Of a stretch of DNA of 64,000 nucleotides, positions 33,519-42,780 are shown one piece after another. Where the stretch lies: contig NZ_CP062221.1 in NCBI RefSeq assembly GCF_021590045.1, positions 124,001 through 188,000 of the forward strand, read 5' to 3'. Within the stretch, counting starts at the first letter, position 1, and each line of letters opens with the position of its first letter. This stretch comes from Cellulomonas palmilytica (GTDB lineage Bacteria; Actinomycetota; Actinomycetes; Actinomycetales; Cellulomonadaceae). The notes under the pieces were generated by a model that searched no databases, was not told where the DNA came from, and worked only from the letters and a program-made list of their open reading frames with translations. Both the position numbers and the translations under genes were made by a program.

Positions 33519-33979
33519 CACGCACCGCCCGGGAAGCCGAGCTGGCGCCACGCCTCGTACGTCGCGACCGCCGCCGCGTTCGTGAGGTTCATCGAGCGGC
33601 GGCCCGCCAGCATCGGGATGCGCACCTCGTCGTCGACCCGCGGGTGCGCGAGCACCTCGTCGGGCAGACCCGTCGGCTCCGGTCCGAACAGCAGCACGTC
33701 GTCGTCGCGGTACTCCACGTCCGTGTACCAGCGGGTCGCGCGCGTCGTGAACGCGAGCACGCGGCCCGGCAGCGCGTCCAGCAACGCCTCCAGGTCGGGG
33801 TGCACGACGACGTGCGCGAGGTCGTGGTAGTCCAGCCCGGCGCGCTTGAGCTTGGCCTCGCTGAGGTCGAAGCCGAGCGGCTCGACCAGGTGCAACGTGG
33901 CGCCCGTCCCCGCGGCGAGACGGATGGCGCTGCCCGTGTTGCCCGGGATGCGTGGCTCGAAGTAGGCGAGGTGGAGCAC
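33518..33979 (-). CDS. trmL: tRNA (cytidine/uridine-2'-O)-methyltransferase TrmL
   Basis: 153-residue SPOUT methyltransferase that 2'-O-methylates position 34 of leucine tRNAs. Family motifs are YFEPRIPGNTGSAIRLAAGT at the N-terminus, LLFGPEPTGLPDEV in the middle and IPMLAGRRSMNLTNAAAVAT, which forms the knotted SAM site. Length is normal (about 155). GTG at 33979, with a GAGGAT hexamer six bases upstream consistent with a leaderless message. Its stop overlaps the IclR start, so a housekeeping gene and a regulator share a transcript. Confidence 0.93.
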   Translation of the reverse strand: MLHLAYFEPRIPGNTGSAIRLAAGTGATLHLVEPLGFDLSEAKLKRAGLDYHDLAHVVVHPDLEALLDALPGRVLAFTTRATRWYTDVEYRDDDVLLFGPEPTGLPDEVLAHPRVDDEVRIPMLAGRRSMNLTNAAAVATYEAWRQLGFPGGA

Positions 33980-34076
33980 GCGCTCATCCTCGCAGGCCGG
34001 AACCCGCGCGACGACGCGTCCGAGTCGTCCCGCGAGCCCGGTACGGCGGCGGGGCGCACGGTGCTAACGTCGCGCT

Positions 34077-34087
34077 CGAAAGTGTCG
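34077..34087. promoter_or_regulatory. Putative operator of the downstream LacI gene
   Basis: CGAAAGTGTCG, one mismatch from the CGAAAGTTTCG inverted repeat known in front of actinobacterial xylanase-type genes. A TAACGT -10-like hexamer ends at 34070, so the site covers the likely transcription start. Confidence 0.4.
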
Positions 34088-34110
34088 GCCCAGCAGAAGG
34101 GCAACCCGAG

Positions 34111-35190
34111 ATGACGACCACCGAGCCGGACGAGGCGACGACGCCCGCGCCCGGCACCGCTGCCGGCGACGGCGCCGAGGGCGGACGGGGCGGGACGACG
34201 ATCGCGGCGATCGCCGCCGAGGCCGGCGTCTCCGTGCCCACCGTGTCGAAGGTCCTCAACGGGCGGGCCGACGTCGCCGCGGCGACGCGCGCACGCGTCG
34301 AGGAGGTCATCGAGCGCCACGGGTACCGGCGTCGGCGGTCCTCGTCCGGCACCGGGTCGGGTCTCATCGAGCTCGTCTTCCACGAGCTCGACTCGCCCTG
34401 GGCGCTGCAGATCATCAAGGGCGTCGAGACCGTCGCCGGACCCGCACGCATCGGAGTCGTGCTGTCCGAGCTCGGCGGCGAGCACCGCCCACCGCAGGAG
34501 TGGCTCGACGACGTGCTCGCCCGCCGCCCGCGTGGCGTGATCTTCGTGCAGTCGGAGCTCGACCCCGCGCAGCACGCCCAGCTCAAGTCCCGCTCCATCC
34601 CGTTCGTCGTCGTCGACACCGCGGGCGAGCAGCCCCCCGGCATCCCCGTCGTCGGCTCCGCGAACTGGGCGGGCGGCCTCGCCGCGACGCGGCACCTGCT
34701 CGGCCTCGGCCACCGCCGCATCGCCGTGATCTCCGGCCCGCGCGACGTGCTGTGCTCGCGCGCCCGGATCGACGGCTACCGCTCCGCGCTCGACGAGGCC
34801 GGCATCCCGTTCGACCCGAACCTCGTGCGGTACGGCAACTTCTTCGTCGACGGCGGCTACCAGCACGGCCGCGAGCTGCTCAGCCGCGAGGACCGGCCCA
34901 CCGCGATCTTCGCGGGCGCCGACTTCCAGGCGCTCGGCGTCGTGCGCGCCGCGCGCGAGCTCGGGCTGTCCGTGCCGCGGGACCTGTCCGTCGTCGGGTA
35001 CGACGACCTGCCCGTCACCGAGTGGGTGCAGCCCGGCCTGACGACCGTGTGCCAGCCGCTCCAGGAGATGGCCGCGACCGCCGCGCGCATGCTCCTGCAG
35101 ATCGCGGGCGGGTCCACACCGTCGAACCTGCGGATCGACCTCGCGACCGAGCTGGTCGTACGCGAGAGCACGGCACCGCCGGCGCTCTGA
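34111..35190 (+). CDS. LacI-family transcriptional regulator
   Basis: 359 residues. After 28 low-complexity residues comes the HTH TIAAIAAEAGVSVPTVSKVL, then a sensor domain (LIELVFHELDSPWALQIIKG) and a C-terminal half with VVGYDDLPVTEWVQPGLTTV. The ligand half resembles xylose/cellobiose-type actinobacterial LacI proteins. ATG at 34111 after CAACCCGAG; the frame open to 33952 overlaps trmL. It stands alone and diverges from trmL. A CGAAAGTGTCG element covers its probable start site, hinting at control linked to xylan or plant sugars, but the target genes are not visible here. Confidence 0.85.
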   Translation: MTTTEPDEATTPAPGTAAGDGAEGGRGGTTIAAIAAEAGVSVPTVSKVLNGRADVAAATRARVEEVIERHGYRRRRSSSGTGSGLIELVFHELDSPWALQIIKGVETVAGPARIGVVLSELGGEHRPPQEWLDDVLARRPRGVIFVQSELDPAQHAQLKSRSIPFVVVDTAGEQPPGIPVVGSANWAGGLAATRHLLGLGHRRIAVISGPRDVLCSRARIDGYRSALDEAGIPFDPNLVRYGNFFVDGGYQHGRELLSREDRPTAIFAGADFQALGVVRAARELGLSVPRDLSVVGYDDLPVTEWVQPGLTTVCQPLQEMAATAARMLLQIAGGSTPSNLRIDLATELVVRESTAPPAL

Positions 35191-35210
35191 CCTCCGCTCT
35201 CCCCGCGCGT

Positions 35211-35239
35211 CGGCCGTCGTCCCTCCGGGGCGGCGGCCG
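35211..35239. terminator. Terminator-like hairpin, lacI/gntK convergence
   Basis: 12-base arms 35211-35222 and 35228-35239 (CGGCCGTCGTCC against GGGCGGCGGCCG, two G-T pairs), loop CTCCG. It lies between the convergent LacI and gluconokinase genes. Confidence 0.55.
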
Positions 35240-35241
35240 CG

Positions 35242-35751
35242 TCAGTGCGCAGCCGCGAGCCCCAGCGAGCGCAGCGCCTCGTCGACGACCTGCGCAGGCG
35301 GCGGGCCGATCGGCACGACGACGCCGTCCTCGTCGTCCTCCAACGGCTCGAGCGTCGCGAGCTGAGACGGCAGCAGCGACGGCGGCATGAAGTGCCCCGT
35401 GCGCGCCGCGATCCGCGCCGCGAGCAGCTCCGGGTCCCCCGCGAGGTGCACGAACCGCACGTCACCCGCCGCGCTGCGCAGCACGTCCCGGTAGCGGCGC
35501 CGCAGCGCCGAGCAGGTCAGGACGGTGCTCACGCCCTCCGCGTCGCGCTGCGACACCCACTGCGCGATCGACGCGAGCCACGGCGCACGGTCCTCGTCGG
35601 TCAGCGGCGTGCCGGCCGCCATGAGCGCGACGTTCGCCTCCGGGTGGAAGTCGTCCGCCTCGGCGAACGTCCAGCCGAGCCGCTCCGCGAGCAGGAGCGC
35701 GACCGTCGTCTTGCCCGAGCCCGAGACCCCCATCACGACCAGGTGCTGCAT
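35242..35751 (-). CDS. gntK: Gluconokinase
   Basis: 169-residue P-loop kinase phosphorylating D-gluconate to 6-phosphogluconate. Walker A GVSGSGKTT; EADDFHPEANVALMAAGTPL and DRAPWL are diagnostic for GntK, and TCSALRRRYRDVLR with HFMPPSLLPSQLATLEP complete the family pattern. I prefer the ATG at 35751 (MQHLVVMGVSG) over 35760, since a CAGGAT hexamer stands seven bases upstream and the P-loop normally starts near residue 8. It extends the sugar-acid theme: gluconate feeds the pentose phosphate or Entner-Doudoroff route. Confidence 0.92.
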   Translation of the reverse strand: MQHLVVMGVSGSGKTTVALLLAERLGWTFAEADDFHPEANVALMAAGTPLTDEDRAPWLASIAQWVSQRDAEGVSTVLTCSALRRRYRDVLRSAAGDVRFVHLAGDPELLAARIAARTGHFMPPSLLPSQLATLEPLEDDEDGVVVPIGPPPAQVVDEALRSLGLAAAH

Positions 35752-35764
35752 GGCCGCCATCCTG

Positions 35765-37294
35765 TCAGGTGCGGTCGGCCAGGACGCCTCGCAGGGTCGG
35801 CAGGTCGGTCGGGCCGAACGACACGTTGAGCCGCGGCGTCACCTCGACCAGGTCGCCCGTGACCCGCACCGTCACGGTGAGCACCTGGGTGTCCTCGAGC
35901 GCGCGGACCGTGGCGACGTACTCGTCACGCGCGGTCCACACCGCGTGCGCCAGCACGGGCTCCGGCCCGGGCATGCCGGGGTACCGCGGCGCGATCTCGC
36001 CGGGCGCGGGCTCGTCGTGCCCGAGGTCCAGCGCGACCGTCTCCCCCTCGACGCGCACCTCGACGTGGTCGCTGGTCTCGCCGAACCGGACCGTCGCGGA
36101 CGTGACGCCGAGCGGGTTCGGGTCGAACGTCACGCGGCGGCCGTCCAGGTGCGCCGCGACCGGTGCCGTCGGCTCGCCCTGCGGCCAGGTGACGCGCAGC
36201 GCGGCGAACGCCTCCGCGAGCGCCGCGCGGCCCTCGTCGTCCGGTGCGAGAGGCGCATCGCCGCACGCGGGCAGCAGGTGCTCCCACACCGCGTCGAGCG
36301 GCACCTGCAGGTCGCGCACCGCCGACGACATCGCGACGACCACGTCCTGCTCGGGCAGCACCAGGCAGTACTGGCCGAACGCGCCGTCACCGCGGAACCC
36401 GTGCCGCGAGCGCCACATCTGGAAGCCGTAGCCCTGCGTCCAGTCGTTGCGCTCGTCGCCCGGCGCGGTCCCCGGCGGCACGTGCGCCTGCGACGCGAGC
36501 GCGACCCAGCCGTCCGGGAGCAGCCGCCGCCCCCGCCACACGCCGTCGCGCAGCAGCAGCTCGCCGAACGCGGCGACGTCCCGCGTCGCCGCCGAGAGCC
36601 CGAACCCACCCGTGACGTGCCCCTCGGGTGACAGCTCCCACGTGCTCGGGCCGAAGCCGAGCGGGTCGAGGAGCCGCGGCCGCAGGTACTCGAGCAGCCC
36701 CACACCCGCGACGCGCTCGACGAGCGCGGCGAGCACGGCGGTCGCGGCGGTGTTGTAGACGAAGTGCGTGCCGGGCTCGTGCGCGAGCGGCAGCCCCATG
36801 AAGCGCGCGACCCACCGGTCCGTCGGGAAGACCTCCTCCGACGGGTCGGTGTCGTGCCCCGACCGCATGGTCAGCAGGTCGCGCACGGTCAGCCGGCCGA
36901 GCCGCGCGCGCTCGTCGTCGGACAGGCCGCTCGTCGGGACGTCGTCGGGCGCCAGCTCGACGACGACGTCGTCGAGCGAGAGCAGCCACTCGTCCACGGC
37001 GAAGCCCACGGCGGTCGCCGTGAACGTCTTGCTCAGCGAGTACAGCGCGTGCGGACGGTCGGTCATGTACGGGGCGCGGGCGCCCTCGGCGACGACGTGC
37101 CCGTGCCGGACGACGACGAGCGAGCGCAGCTCCTGGGTGGGTGGACCGCCCGCGAGCGCGGCGACCAGAGCCGCGAGCCCGCGCGGGTCGACGCCCTGCT
37201 CCTCCGGGCTGCTGCCCGGCAGAACCGACGCGGAACGCTGGCCTGCGGACTCGTCGGGTACCGCGGGACCTGCGGCAACGGTGGCGCTCGTCAT
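35765..37294 (-). CDS. Serine hydrolase, beta-lactamase (class C/ClbP-like) family
   Basis: 509 residues. The catalytic SxxK is in ALYSLSKTFTATAVG, the tyrosine of YxN in HFVYNTAATAVLA and the HxG-like part in DVVVAMSS. A beta-lactamase fold fills residues 25-390; the last 110 residues form a beta-rich C-terminal domain (VTFDPNPLGVTSATVRF). I choose ATG 37294; GACGAT lies six bases upstream, consistent with a leaderless message, and the frame to 37927 covers another gene. No signal peptide is visible, so it is probably cytoplasmic. Esterase or peptidase activity is more likely than true beta-lactamase. Confidence 0.85.
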   Translation of the reverse strand: MTSATVAAGPAVPDESAGQRSASVLPGSSPEEQGVDPRGLAALVAALAGGPPTQELRSLVVVRHGHVVAEGARAPYMTDRPHALYSLSKTFTATAVGFAVDEWLLSLDDVVVELAPDDVPTSGLSDDERARLGRLTVRDLLTMRSGHDTDPSEEVFPTDRWVARFMGLPLAHEPGTHFVYNTAATAVLAALVERVAGVGLLEYLRPRLLDPLGFGPSTWELSPEGHVTGGFGLSAATRDVAAFGELLLRDGVWRGRRLLPDGWVALASQAHVPPGTAPGDERNDWTQGYGFQMWRSRHGFRGDGAFGQYCLVLPEQDVVVAMSSAVRDLQVPLDAVWEHLLPACGDAPLAPDDEGRAALAEAFAALRVTWPQGEPTAPVAAHLDGRRVTFDPNPLGVTSATVRFGETSDHVEVRVEGETVALDLGHDEPAPGEIAPRYPGMPGPEPVLAHAVWTARDEYVATVRALEDTQVLTVTVRVTGDLVEVTPRLNVSFGPTDLPTLRGVLADRT

Positions 37295-37362
37295 GCGCGC
37301 ATCGTCGCACCCTCCGCCGACATCGAGCCAGGGCTCTTCGTCCGTCGCCCGACCGGGCGTGC

Positions 37363-38280
37363 TCACGACCGCGGCCACTCGCACGCCGCCGCCACGTAGT
37401 CGTGGATCGCCCCGCGCAGCGCGTCGCCGGGCGGCAGGTGGACGACCTCCTGCTCGACCCCGTCGACCAGCGCGTGCACCCCGAGGAACGTGCCTCGCTT
37501 GTCCTCCGCGACGGCGTGCGGGTCGCAGCGCGCGGGCTCGAACGTCAGCGTCACCTCGGCCGGTCCCGCCGCCGAGTCGAGCGCGAGCGGCCACGACGCC
37601 GCGCCACCCAGCGGGGTCAGCAGCGTCGTCCCGTCGACCCTCACGACCTCGACGCGCGGACCGCCCGGCACGGGCTCGAGCCGCAGCGTCACCGACCCCG
37701 TCAGCCGGCCGCCGCCGCCCGGGTCGCCGAGCGTCACGTGCGGGTCGAGGCTCAGCCGCGCGCCGGACGCGACCGCCGCGGCGGCGCAGTCCTCGCGGTG
37801 GATGCGGTCCAGCACGCCGTTCGGGTCGTCCGGCGTCCCGTGCCACGCACCGGTGCGCCCGTCGTCGTCGACGAGGTCGAGCTCGACCGCGAGCGCACCG
37901 CCCGACGCGGTCGCGGACCCCTCGCACCGCGGCGCCCCGAGCGCGACCGACAGGTCACGGTCGACCCCGCTGCGCACGGCCCGTCCGCGCGTCGACACCG
38001 CGACCCCAGACGCGCCCGGTGTGGTGAGCCGCGCCTCGACGACCGTCACGTCGACCGCCGAGCCGTTCGCGACCCGCACCTGCACGACCCGCCGCTCCCG
38101 GTCGAGCCGCGCCTGCGCGACCGACACGGCGATGCCGCCCAGCACGTCGTCCTCGAGCGGCGCGACCGTGGTGGCCACCGCGGTCGGCTCGTCGACCGAG
38201 GTCCCCGCCGGCGCGCACGCGGCCGCCGCGGCCGTCACGGCGACGACCCCGACGACGAACCGGACCGCACGGGCATGCAC
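37363..38280 (-). CDS. Predicted lipoprotein of unknown function
   Basis: 305 residues. Signal peptide with VVGVVAVTAAAAACAPAG, a fair lipobox before the cysteine at about residue 21. The rest is beta-rich (VAQARLDRERRVVQVRVANG, then LTLRLEPV-like strands). It ends in DYVAAACEWPRS with a conserved-looking cysteine. Three other cysteines (PRCEGS, REDCAAA, ARCDPHA) could form disulfides in an exported protein. I do not recognise a family. It stands between clpC and the serine hydrolase, both in the same direction, and the clpC terminator separates it from clpC. Confidence 0.65.
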   Translation of the reverse strand: MHARAVRFVVGVVAVTAAAAACAPAGTSVDEPTAVATTVAPLEDDVLGGIAVSVAQARLDRERRVVQVRVANGSAVDVTVVEARLTTPGASGVAVSTRGRAVRSGVDRDLSVALGAPRCEGSATASGGALAVELDLVDDDGRTGAWHGTPDDPNGVLDRIHREDCAAAAVASGARLSLDPHVTLGDPGGGGRLTGSVTLRLEPVPGGPRVEVVRVDGTTLLTPLGGAASWPLALDSAAGPAEVTLTFEPARCDPHAVAEDKRGTFLGVHALVDGVEQEVVHLPPGDALRGAIHDYVAAACEWPRS

Positions 38281-38351
38281 GACGACGATCGTCGTCCAGC
38301 CCCGCGCGCAGGTCGAGACCCTCCCGGGCGGGCGGAACGCAGCCCCGGACG

Positions 38352-38391
38352 CGGCGAGGGCCGGGACCTCGTGCGGTCCCGGCCCTCGCCG
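38352..38391 (-). terminator. Terminator hairpin of clpC
   Basis: Perfect 17-base stem, arms 38352-38368 and 38375-38391, hexaloop TCGTGC on the plus strand. It begins 18 bases after the clpC stop. It is the longest perfect hairpin in the window. Confidence 0.9.
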
Positions 38392-38409
38392 GCGTCGTGC
38401 TGTGGTGCG

Positions 38410-40989
38410 TCAGGCGGGCTGCAGGCCCGAGCCGCCGTCACCGGACGCCGCGATCGGCGGCGCGGCGGGCAGGTCGCGGCCCGAGCCGGGCGTGCCGGCC
38501 GAGACACCGGCGCCCACCGGCTCCTTCTCGACCGCGCCGCGCTCGACACCCTCGAACGTGAACTCCCCGAGCAGACCCTCGCCGACCGCGTCGACGATGA
38601 CCTTCTGCCCGGACTTGAGCTCGCCGAACAGGATCTTCTCCGACAGCGCGTCCTCGATGTCCCGCTGGATCGCGCGACGCAGCGGCCGAGCACCCAGGAC
38701 CGGGTCGTAGCCCTTCTCGGACAGCAGCTTCTTGGCCGCGGGCGTGAGCTCGATGCCCATGTCCTTGTCCTTGAGGCGCTTGTCGAGCTTGGCGATCATC
38801 AGGTCCACGATCGAGAAGATCTCCGGCTGCGAGAGCTGCGGGAAGACCACCACGTCGTCGACGCGGTTGAGGAACTCCGGACGGAAGTGCGTCTTGAGCT
38901 CGTCGTTGACCTTCGCCTTCATGCGCTCGTAGTCCGTCGCGAGCTCGCCACCGGCCTGGAAGCCGGTCATGACGCCCTTCGCGATGTCCCGCGTGCCGAG
39001 GTTCGTCGTCATGATGATGACGGTGTTCTTGAAGTCGACCACGCGGCCCTGCGAGTCGGTCAGGCGACCGTCCTCGAGGATCTGCAGCAGCGAGTTGAAG
39101 ATGTCCGCGTGGGCCTTCTCGACCTCGTCGAACAGGACGACGGAGAACGGCCGGCGGCGCACCTTCTCGGTGAGCTGACCACCCTCGTCGTACCCGACGT
39201 ACCCGGGGGGCGAGCCGAACAGGCGCGAGACCGTGTGCTTCTCCGAGAACTCGGACATGTCGAGCTGGATCAGCGCGTCCTCGTCACCGAACAGGAACTC
39301 CGCGAGCGCCTTGGCGAGCTCGGTCTTCCCGACGCCCGTGGGGCCGGCGAAGATGAACGACCCACCGGGACGCTTCGGGTCCTTGAGGCCCGCCCGCGTG
39401 CGGCGGATGGCCTGCGAGAGCGCCTTGATGGCGGCGTCCTGGCCGACGACCCGCTTGTGCAGGTTCTCCTCCATGTGGAGCAGGCGGCTGGACTCCTCCT
39501 CGGTGAGCTTGAACACCGGGATGCCCGTGGCGTTCGCCAGCACCTCGGCGATGAGCTCCTCGTCGACCTCCGCGACCGCGTCCAGGTCGCCCGACTTCCA
39601 GGCCTTCTCCTTCTCCTGGCGCTTGAGGCCGAGCTGCTTCTCCTGGTCGCGCAGGCGCGCGGCCTTCTCGAAGTCCTGCTCGTCGATCGCCGACTCCTTG
39701 TCGCGACGCGTCGCGGCGATCTCCTCGTCCAGCTCGCGCAGCTCCGGCGGGGCCGTCATGCGGCGGATGCGCAGGCGCGCGCCCGCCTCGTCGACCAGGT
39801 CGATCGCCTTGTCCGGCAGGTAGCGGTCGTTGACGTAACGGTCCGCGAGCGTCGCGGCCGCGACGAGCGCGCCGTCCGTGATCGAGACGCGGTGGTGCGC
39901 CTCGTAGCGGTCGCGCAGACCCTTGAGGATCTCGATCGCGTGCTGCAGGTTCGGCTCGCTGACCTGGATCGGCTGGAAACGGCGCTCCAGAGCCGGGTCC
40001 TTCTCGACGTACTTGCGGTACTCGTCGAGCGTCGTCGCGCCGATCGTCTGCAGCTCGCCGCGGGCCAGCATCGGCTTGAGGATCGACGCGGCGTCGATCG
40101 CACCCTCGGCGGCACCCGCACCGACGAGCGTGTGGATCTCGTCGATGAACAGGATGATGTCGCCGCGCGTGCGGATCTCCTTGAGGACCTTCTTCAGGCG
40201 CTCCTCGAAGTCACCGCGGTAGCGGGACCCGGCGACCAGGGCGCCCAGGTCCAGCGTGTACAGCTGCTTGTCCTTGAGCGTCTCCGGCACGTCGCCGCGC
40301 ACGATGTCCTGCGCCAGACCCTCGACCACGGCCGTCTTGCCGACGCCGGGCTCGCCGATCAGCACCGGATTGTTCTTGGTGCGGCGGGACAGCACCTGCA
40401 TGACCCGCTCGATCTCCTTCTCGCGCCCGATCACCGGGTCGAGCTTGGTGTCCCGCGCGGCCTGCGTGAGGTTGCGCCCGAACTGGTCGAGCACCGCCGA
40501 GCCCGAGGGCTGGCCCTCCTGCGGCCCACCCGCGGCGACGGGTTCCTTGCCCTGGTAGCCGGAGACGAGCTGGATCACCTGCTGGCGCACGCGGTTGAGG
40601 TCCGCGCCCAGCTTGTTCAGCACCTGGGCGGCGACACCCTCACCCTCACGGATGAGCCCGAGCAGGATGTGCTCGGTGCCGATGTAGTTGTGGCCGAGCT
40701 GCAGCGCCTCGCGCAGCGACAGCTCCAGCACCTTCTTGGCGCGCGGCGTGAACGGGATGTGCCCGCTCGGCGCCTGCTGGCCCTCGCCGATGATCTCCTG
40801 GACCTGGGCGCGCACGGCCTCCAGCGAGATCCCGAGCGACTCGAGCGCCTTGGCCGCGACACCCTCTCCCTCGTGGATCAGGCCCAGGAGGATGTGCTCG
40901 GTGCCGATGTAGTTGTGGTTGAGCATCCGCGCCTCTTCCTGGGCGAGGACGACCACGCGACGGGCTCGGTCCGTGAATCTCTCGAACAT
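38410..40989 (-). CDS. clpC: ATP-dependent Clp protease ATPase ClpC
   Basis: 859-residue AAA+ unfoldase that feeds proteins to ClpP. Two N-terminal repeats each with [14 protein letters not shown]; first AAA domain with Walker [10 protein letters not shown] and [12 protein letters not shown]. The middle M-domain contains a heptad-rich coiled coil ([20 protein letters not shown]). Second AAA domain has Walker [10 protein letters not shown] and [13 protein letters not shown]. The C-terminus is unusual, ending with a Gly/Ser/Pro-rich stretch ([18 protein letters not shown]). ATG at 40989 ([11 protein letters not shown]) has GAGGAG upstream; the GTG at 40995 is less likely. A ClgR-like box lies about 125 bases upstream. 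Confidence 0.97.
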   Translation of the reverse strand: MFERFTDRARRVVVLAQEEARMLNHNYIGTEHILLGLIHEGEGVAAKALESLGISLEAVRAQVQEIIGEGQQAPSGHIPFTPRAKKVLELSLREALQLGHNYIGTEHILLGLIREGEGVAAQVLNKLGADLNRVRQQVIQLVSGYQGKEPVAAGGPQEGQPSGSAVLDQFGRNLTQAARDTKLDPVIGREKEIERVMQVLSRRTKNNPVLIGEPGVGKTAVVEGLAQDIVRGDVPETLKDKQLYTLDLGALVAGSRYRGDFEERLKKVLKEIRTRGDIILFIDEIHTLVGAGAAEGAIDAASILKPMLARGELQTIGATTLDEYRKYVEKDPALERRFQPIQVSEPNLQHAIEILKGLRDRYEAHHRVSITDGALVAAATLADRYVNDRYLPDKAIDLVDEAGARLRIRRMTAPPELRELDEEIAATRRDKESAIDEQDFEKAARLRDQEKQLGLKRQEKEKAWKSGDLDAVAEVDEELIAEVLANATGIPVFKLTEEESSRLLHMEENLHKRVVGQDAAIKALSQAIRRTRAGLKDPKRPGGSFIFAGPTGVGKTELAKALAEFLFGDEDALIQLDMSEFSEKHTVSRLFGSPPGYVGYDEGGQLTEKVRRRPFSVVLFDEVEKAHADIFNSLLQILEDGRLTDSQGRVVDFKNTVIIMTTNLGTRDIAKGVMTGFQAGGELATDYERMKAKVNDELKTHFRPEFLNRVDDVVVFPQLSQPEIFSIVDLMIAKLDKRLKDKDMGIELTPAAKKLLSEKGYDPVLGARPLRRAIQRDIEDALSEKILFGELKSGQKVIVDAVGEGLLGEFTFEGVERGAVEKEPVGAGVSAGTPGSGRDLPAAPPIAASGDGGSGLQPA

Positions 40990-41113
40990 GTGCACTCCTC
41001 ACGAGCGGCGTGCTCGTCGCCCTGACCCGGCTTCGGTGGGGAGCGCCAGGGGCCGACGACGATGCGGCGTTGTTCGATGCTAACGGCGGCACCACGGCCG
41101 ATAGGCCCGTGTT

Positions 41114-41124
41114 CGCCGCAGGCG
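41114..41124 (-). promoter_or_regulatory. ClgR-like box upstream of clpC
   Basis: CGCCGCAGGCG within TTCGCCGCAGGCGTGAA, near-palindromic. It fits the actinobacterial ClgR core CGCYNANRGCG with one mismatch. ClgR activates clp genes in related bacteria, so the location in the 244-base clpC leader region is meaningful. Confidence 0.55.
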
Positions 41125-41172
41125 TGAAAGCCGACCCGCCCCACGCTCCCGCGACGACGCCCACGAGGACGG

Positions 41173-41181
41173 TTGTCCACA
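41173..41181. promoter_or_regulatory. Single DnaA box
   Basis: TTGTCCACA, a consensus DnaA box within the short palindrome GGTTGTCCACAACC at 41171-41184. It lies between clpC and the DUF6318 gene. As a lone box it may be chance or a minor regulatory site. Confidence 0.45.
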
Positions 41182-41221
41182 ACCCGACGGACCGCCCGAC
41201 CCGCCGCATGCCCGAGTTGGG

Positions 41222-41234
41222 TAGTTTTCGCCCA
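41222..41234 (+). promoter_or_regulatory. Leaderless promoter -10 of the DUF6318 gene
   Basis: TAGTTT at 41222-41227, then six bases and the ATG. There is no ribosome site before this ATG, so transcription probably begins at the start codon itself. Confidence 0.6.
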
Positions 41235-41875
41235 TGTCCCGGACGCCCGCCGCGCTGATGCTCGCCCTCGCGACCCTCACCCTCGCCGCCTGCACCTCGC
41301 AGATCCCTGACCCGTCCACGACCACGGCCTCCCCGAGCGCGTCCCTCGTCGCCGAGCCCGCGCCGTCCGCGTCACCGACGCCACCGCCTCCCGTGCCTTC
41401 GCCGAGCGCGACCACCGAGGTCCAGGACGTGACTGTGCCGCCCGAGCGCCCCGCCGCCCTCAGCGGCCCCGCGACCGAGGAGAGCGCGAAGGCGGTCGGG
41501 CGTTACGTGCTGTCGCTCGTGCCGTACGCCTTTGCGACCGGCGACCTCACCGAGTGGAACGCACTGAGCGGCGAGCCGTGCAACTACTGCAAGAGCGTGC
41601 GGGAGACCGTCACCGACATCTTTGACGCGGGTGGCCATGGAACCGGCGGTGCTCTGGAGCTCGGCTTCACCTCGGCCTTCGACCTCGGCCACGGCGAGTT
41701 CGTCGTCGGTCTCGAGTACTACGAGGCGCCGGCGCAGACCGTCGCCCGGGACGGCACCGTCACTGACGAGACGACGGAGACCGCGTCGTACAAGGCCAAC
41801 CTCAGCCTCGTCTGGTCAGGTTCGTCATGGAAGGTCAAGGGCGTCCAGGTCGACCCGTGGGGCGCGAGCAAGTGA
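41234..41875 (+). CDS. DUF6318-family lipoprotein
   Basis: 213 residues. Signal peptide MLALATLTLAACTSQ with lipobox LAAC. A Pro/Ser/Thr-rich spacer (SPTPPPPVPSPSATT) precedes the DUF6318-like domain: RPAALSGPATEESAKAVGRY, then YAFATGDLTEWNALSGEPCNYCKS, with the CxxC pair, and LSLVWSGSSWKVKGVQV at the end. The family is common in Micrococcales; function is unknown. The next gene overlaps its stop (GTGA), so they form a pair. Leaderless TAGTTT promoter just upstream. Confidence 0.8.
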   Translation: MSRTPAALMLALATLTLAACTSQIPDPSTTTASPSASLVAEPAPSASPTPPPPVPSPSATTEVQDVTVPPERPAALSGPATEESAKAVGRYVLSLVPYAFATGDLTEWNALSGEPCNYCKSVRETVTDIFDAGGHGTGGALELGFTSAFDLGHGEFVVGLEYYEAPAQTVARDGTVTDETTETASYKANLSLVWSGSSWKVKGVQVDPWGASK

Positions 41876-42705
41876 GAGCGCTTCAGCGGGTCGTGGCGCT
41901 CGGCGTCATCTCCACCATGGCGGCCACCGTGGGCGCCGGAGCCGCGCACGCCCAGACCTTTCTGGGCGACGACAAGGTCGTGCTCTCGGACGCGTTCAAG
42001 ACCTCGTTGGAGTTCCGCCGGTGGCAGGCCGACCCCGACCCTCGGATCGCCTACGCGCGGGCGCCGTTGTGCAACGTGAACTCGCAGTACCTGACGCCAG
42101 AGATCGACGGCACGTGCGCACCGCCGAACGGCACGGTCGTCATCCCCGGCTGCGGCGACGACGAGCCGGTCGAGCCGCTGTGGCGTCGCACGCGCCCGAC
42201 GCCGACGAGCACCAACTGGTCCGACTGGGAGATGCTCTCGGGCTGGGCGTGCCCCGACGACCTCCTGCCGCCGTTCAGCCAGGAGGACTTCCGACAGCTG
42301 ACGATCAAGCCGCTGACCGCGCACCGGCAGCCGTCGGGCGAGGAGGCGCTGGTCAACAAGCCGCTGATCGTCTACGCCGACGCCGAGCACCGCACGTTCC
42401 GCACTGACCTGTTCGGCTTCGGGATCGATGTCGACGTCTACCCGGTCGAGTACACGTGGGAGTTCGGCGACGGCGAGACCCTCACGACAGTCGACCCCGG
42501 CTCCCCCTACCCGTCGTTCGACGTCGCGCACACCTACGCGGAACCGCTGACGGCCCGGGTCGCGCTGACGACGACGTGGAAGGGCAGATACCGGGTGGAC
42601 GAGGACCCCGACCACGAGTGGCGAGACATCACCGGCACGGCGCTGACGACGACGCCGTTCGCGCCGTTCGACGTGATCGAGCTCCGCAGCACGCTCGTCG
42701 GATGA
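41872..42705 (+). CDS. Secreted protein with PKD-like domain
   Basis: 277 residues. Signal peptide VVALGVISTMAATVGAGAAHAQT with cleavage after AHA. The C-terminal half carries a PKD-type beta-sandwich with YTWEFGDGETLTTV and FDVAHTYAEPLTARV. The N-terminal half has cysteine pairs (APLCNVNSQYL, GTCAPPNG, PGCGDDEP, GWACPDD) and a Trp-rich stretch, not recognised. GTG start overlaps the stop of the DUF6318 lipoprotein. GC content is a little lower and codon use looser than in its neighbours. It may be an extracellular binding partner of the lipoprotein. Confidence 0.75.
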   Translation: MRALQRVVALGVISTMAATVGAGAAHAQTFLGDDKVVLSDAFKTSLEFRRWQADPDPRIAYARAPLCNVNSQYLTPEIDGTCAPPNGTVVIPGCGDDEPVEPLWRRTRPTPTSTNWSDWEMLSGWACPDDLLPPFSQEDFRQLTIKPLTAHRQPSGEEALVNKPLIVYADAEHRTFRTDLFGFGIDVDVYPVEYTWEFGDGETLTTVDPGSPYPSFDVAHTYAEPLTARVALTTTWKGRYRVDEDPDHEWRDITGTALTTTPFAPFDVIELRSTLVG

Positions 42706-42780
42706 GGAATCTCCGGGCAGACCGGTGATCGACCGGTCATTTCGCCACGGGAAGAGGTTGCCAAGCGCCATACTCCCGCC

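Noticed and set aside
34021..34076. tRNA or small RNA upstream of lacI
   Set aside because: No cloverleaf or T-loop sequence; the segment is a normal promoter region.
35765..37294. Beta-lactamase conferring drug resistance
   Set aside because: SxxK and YxN are shared with esterases and peptidases, there is no signal peptide, and an extra C-terminal domain is present.
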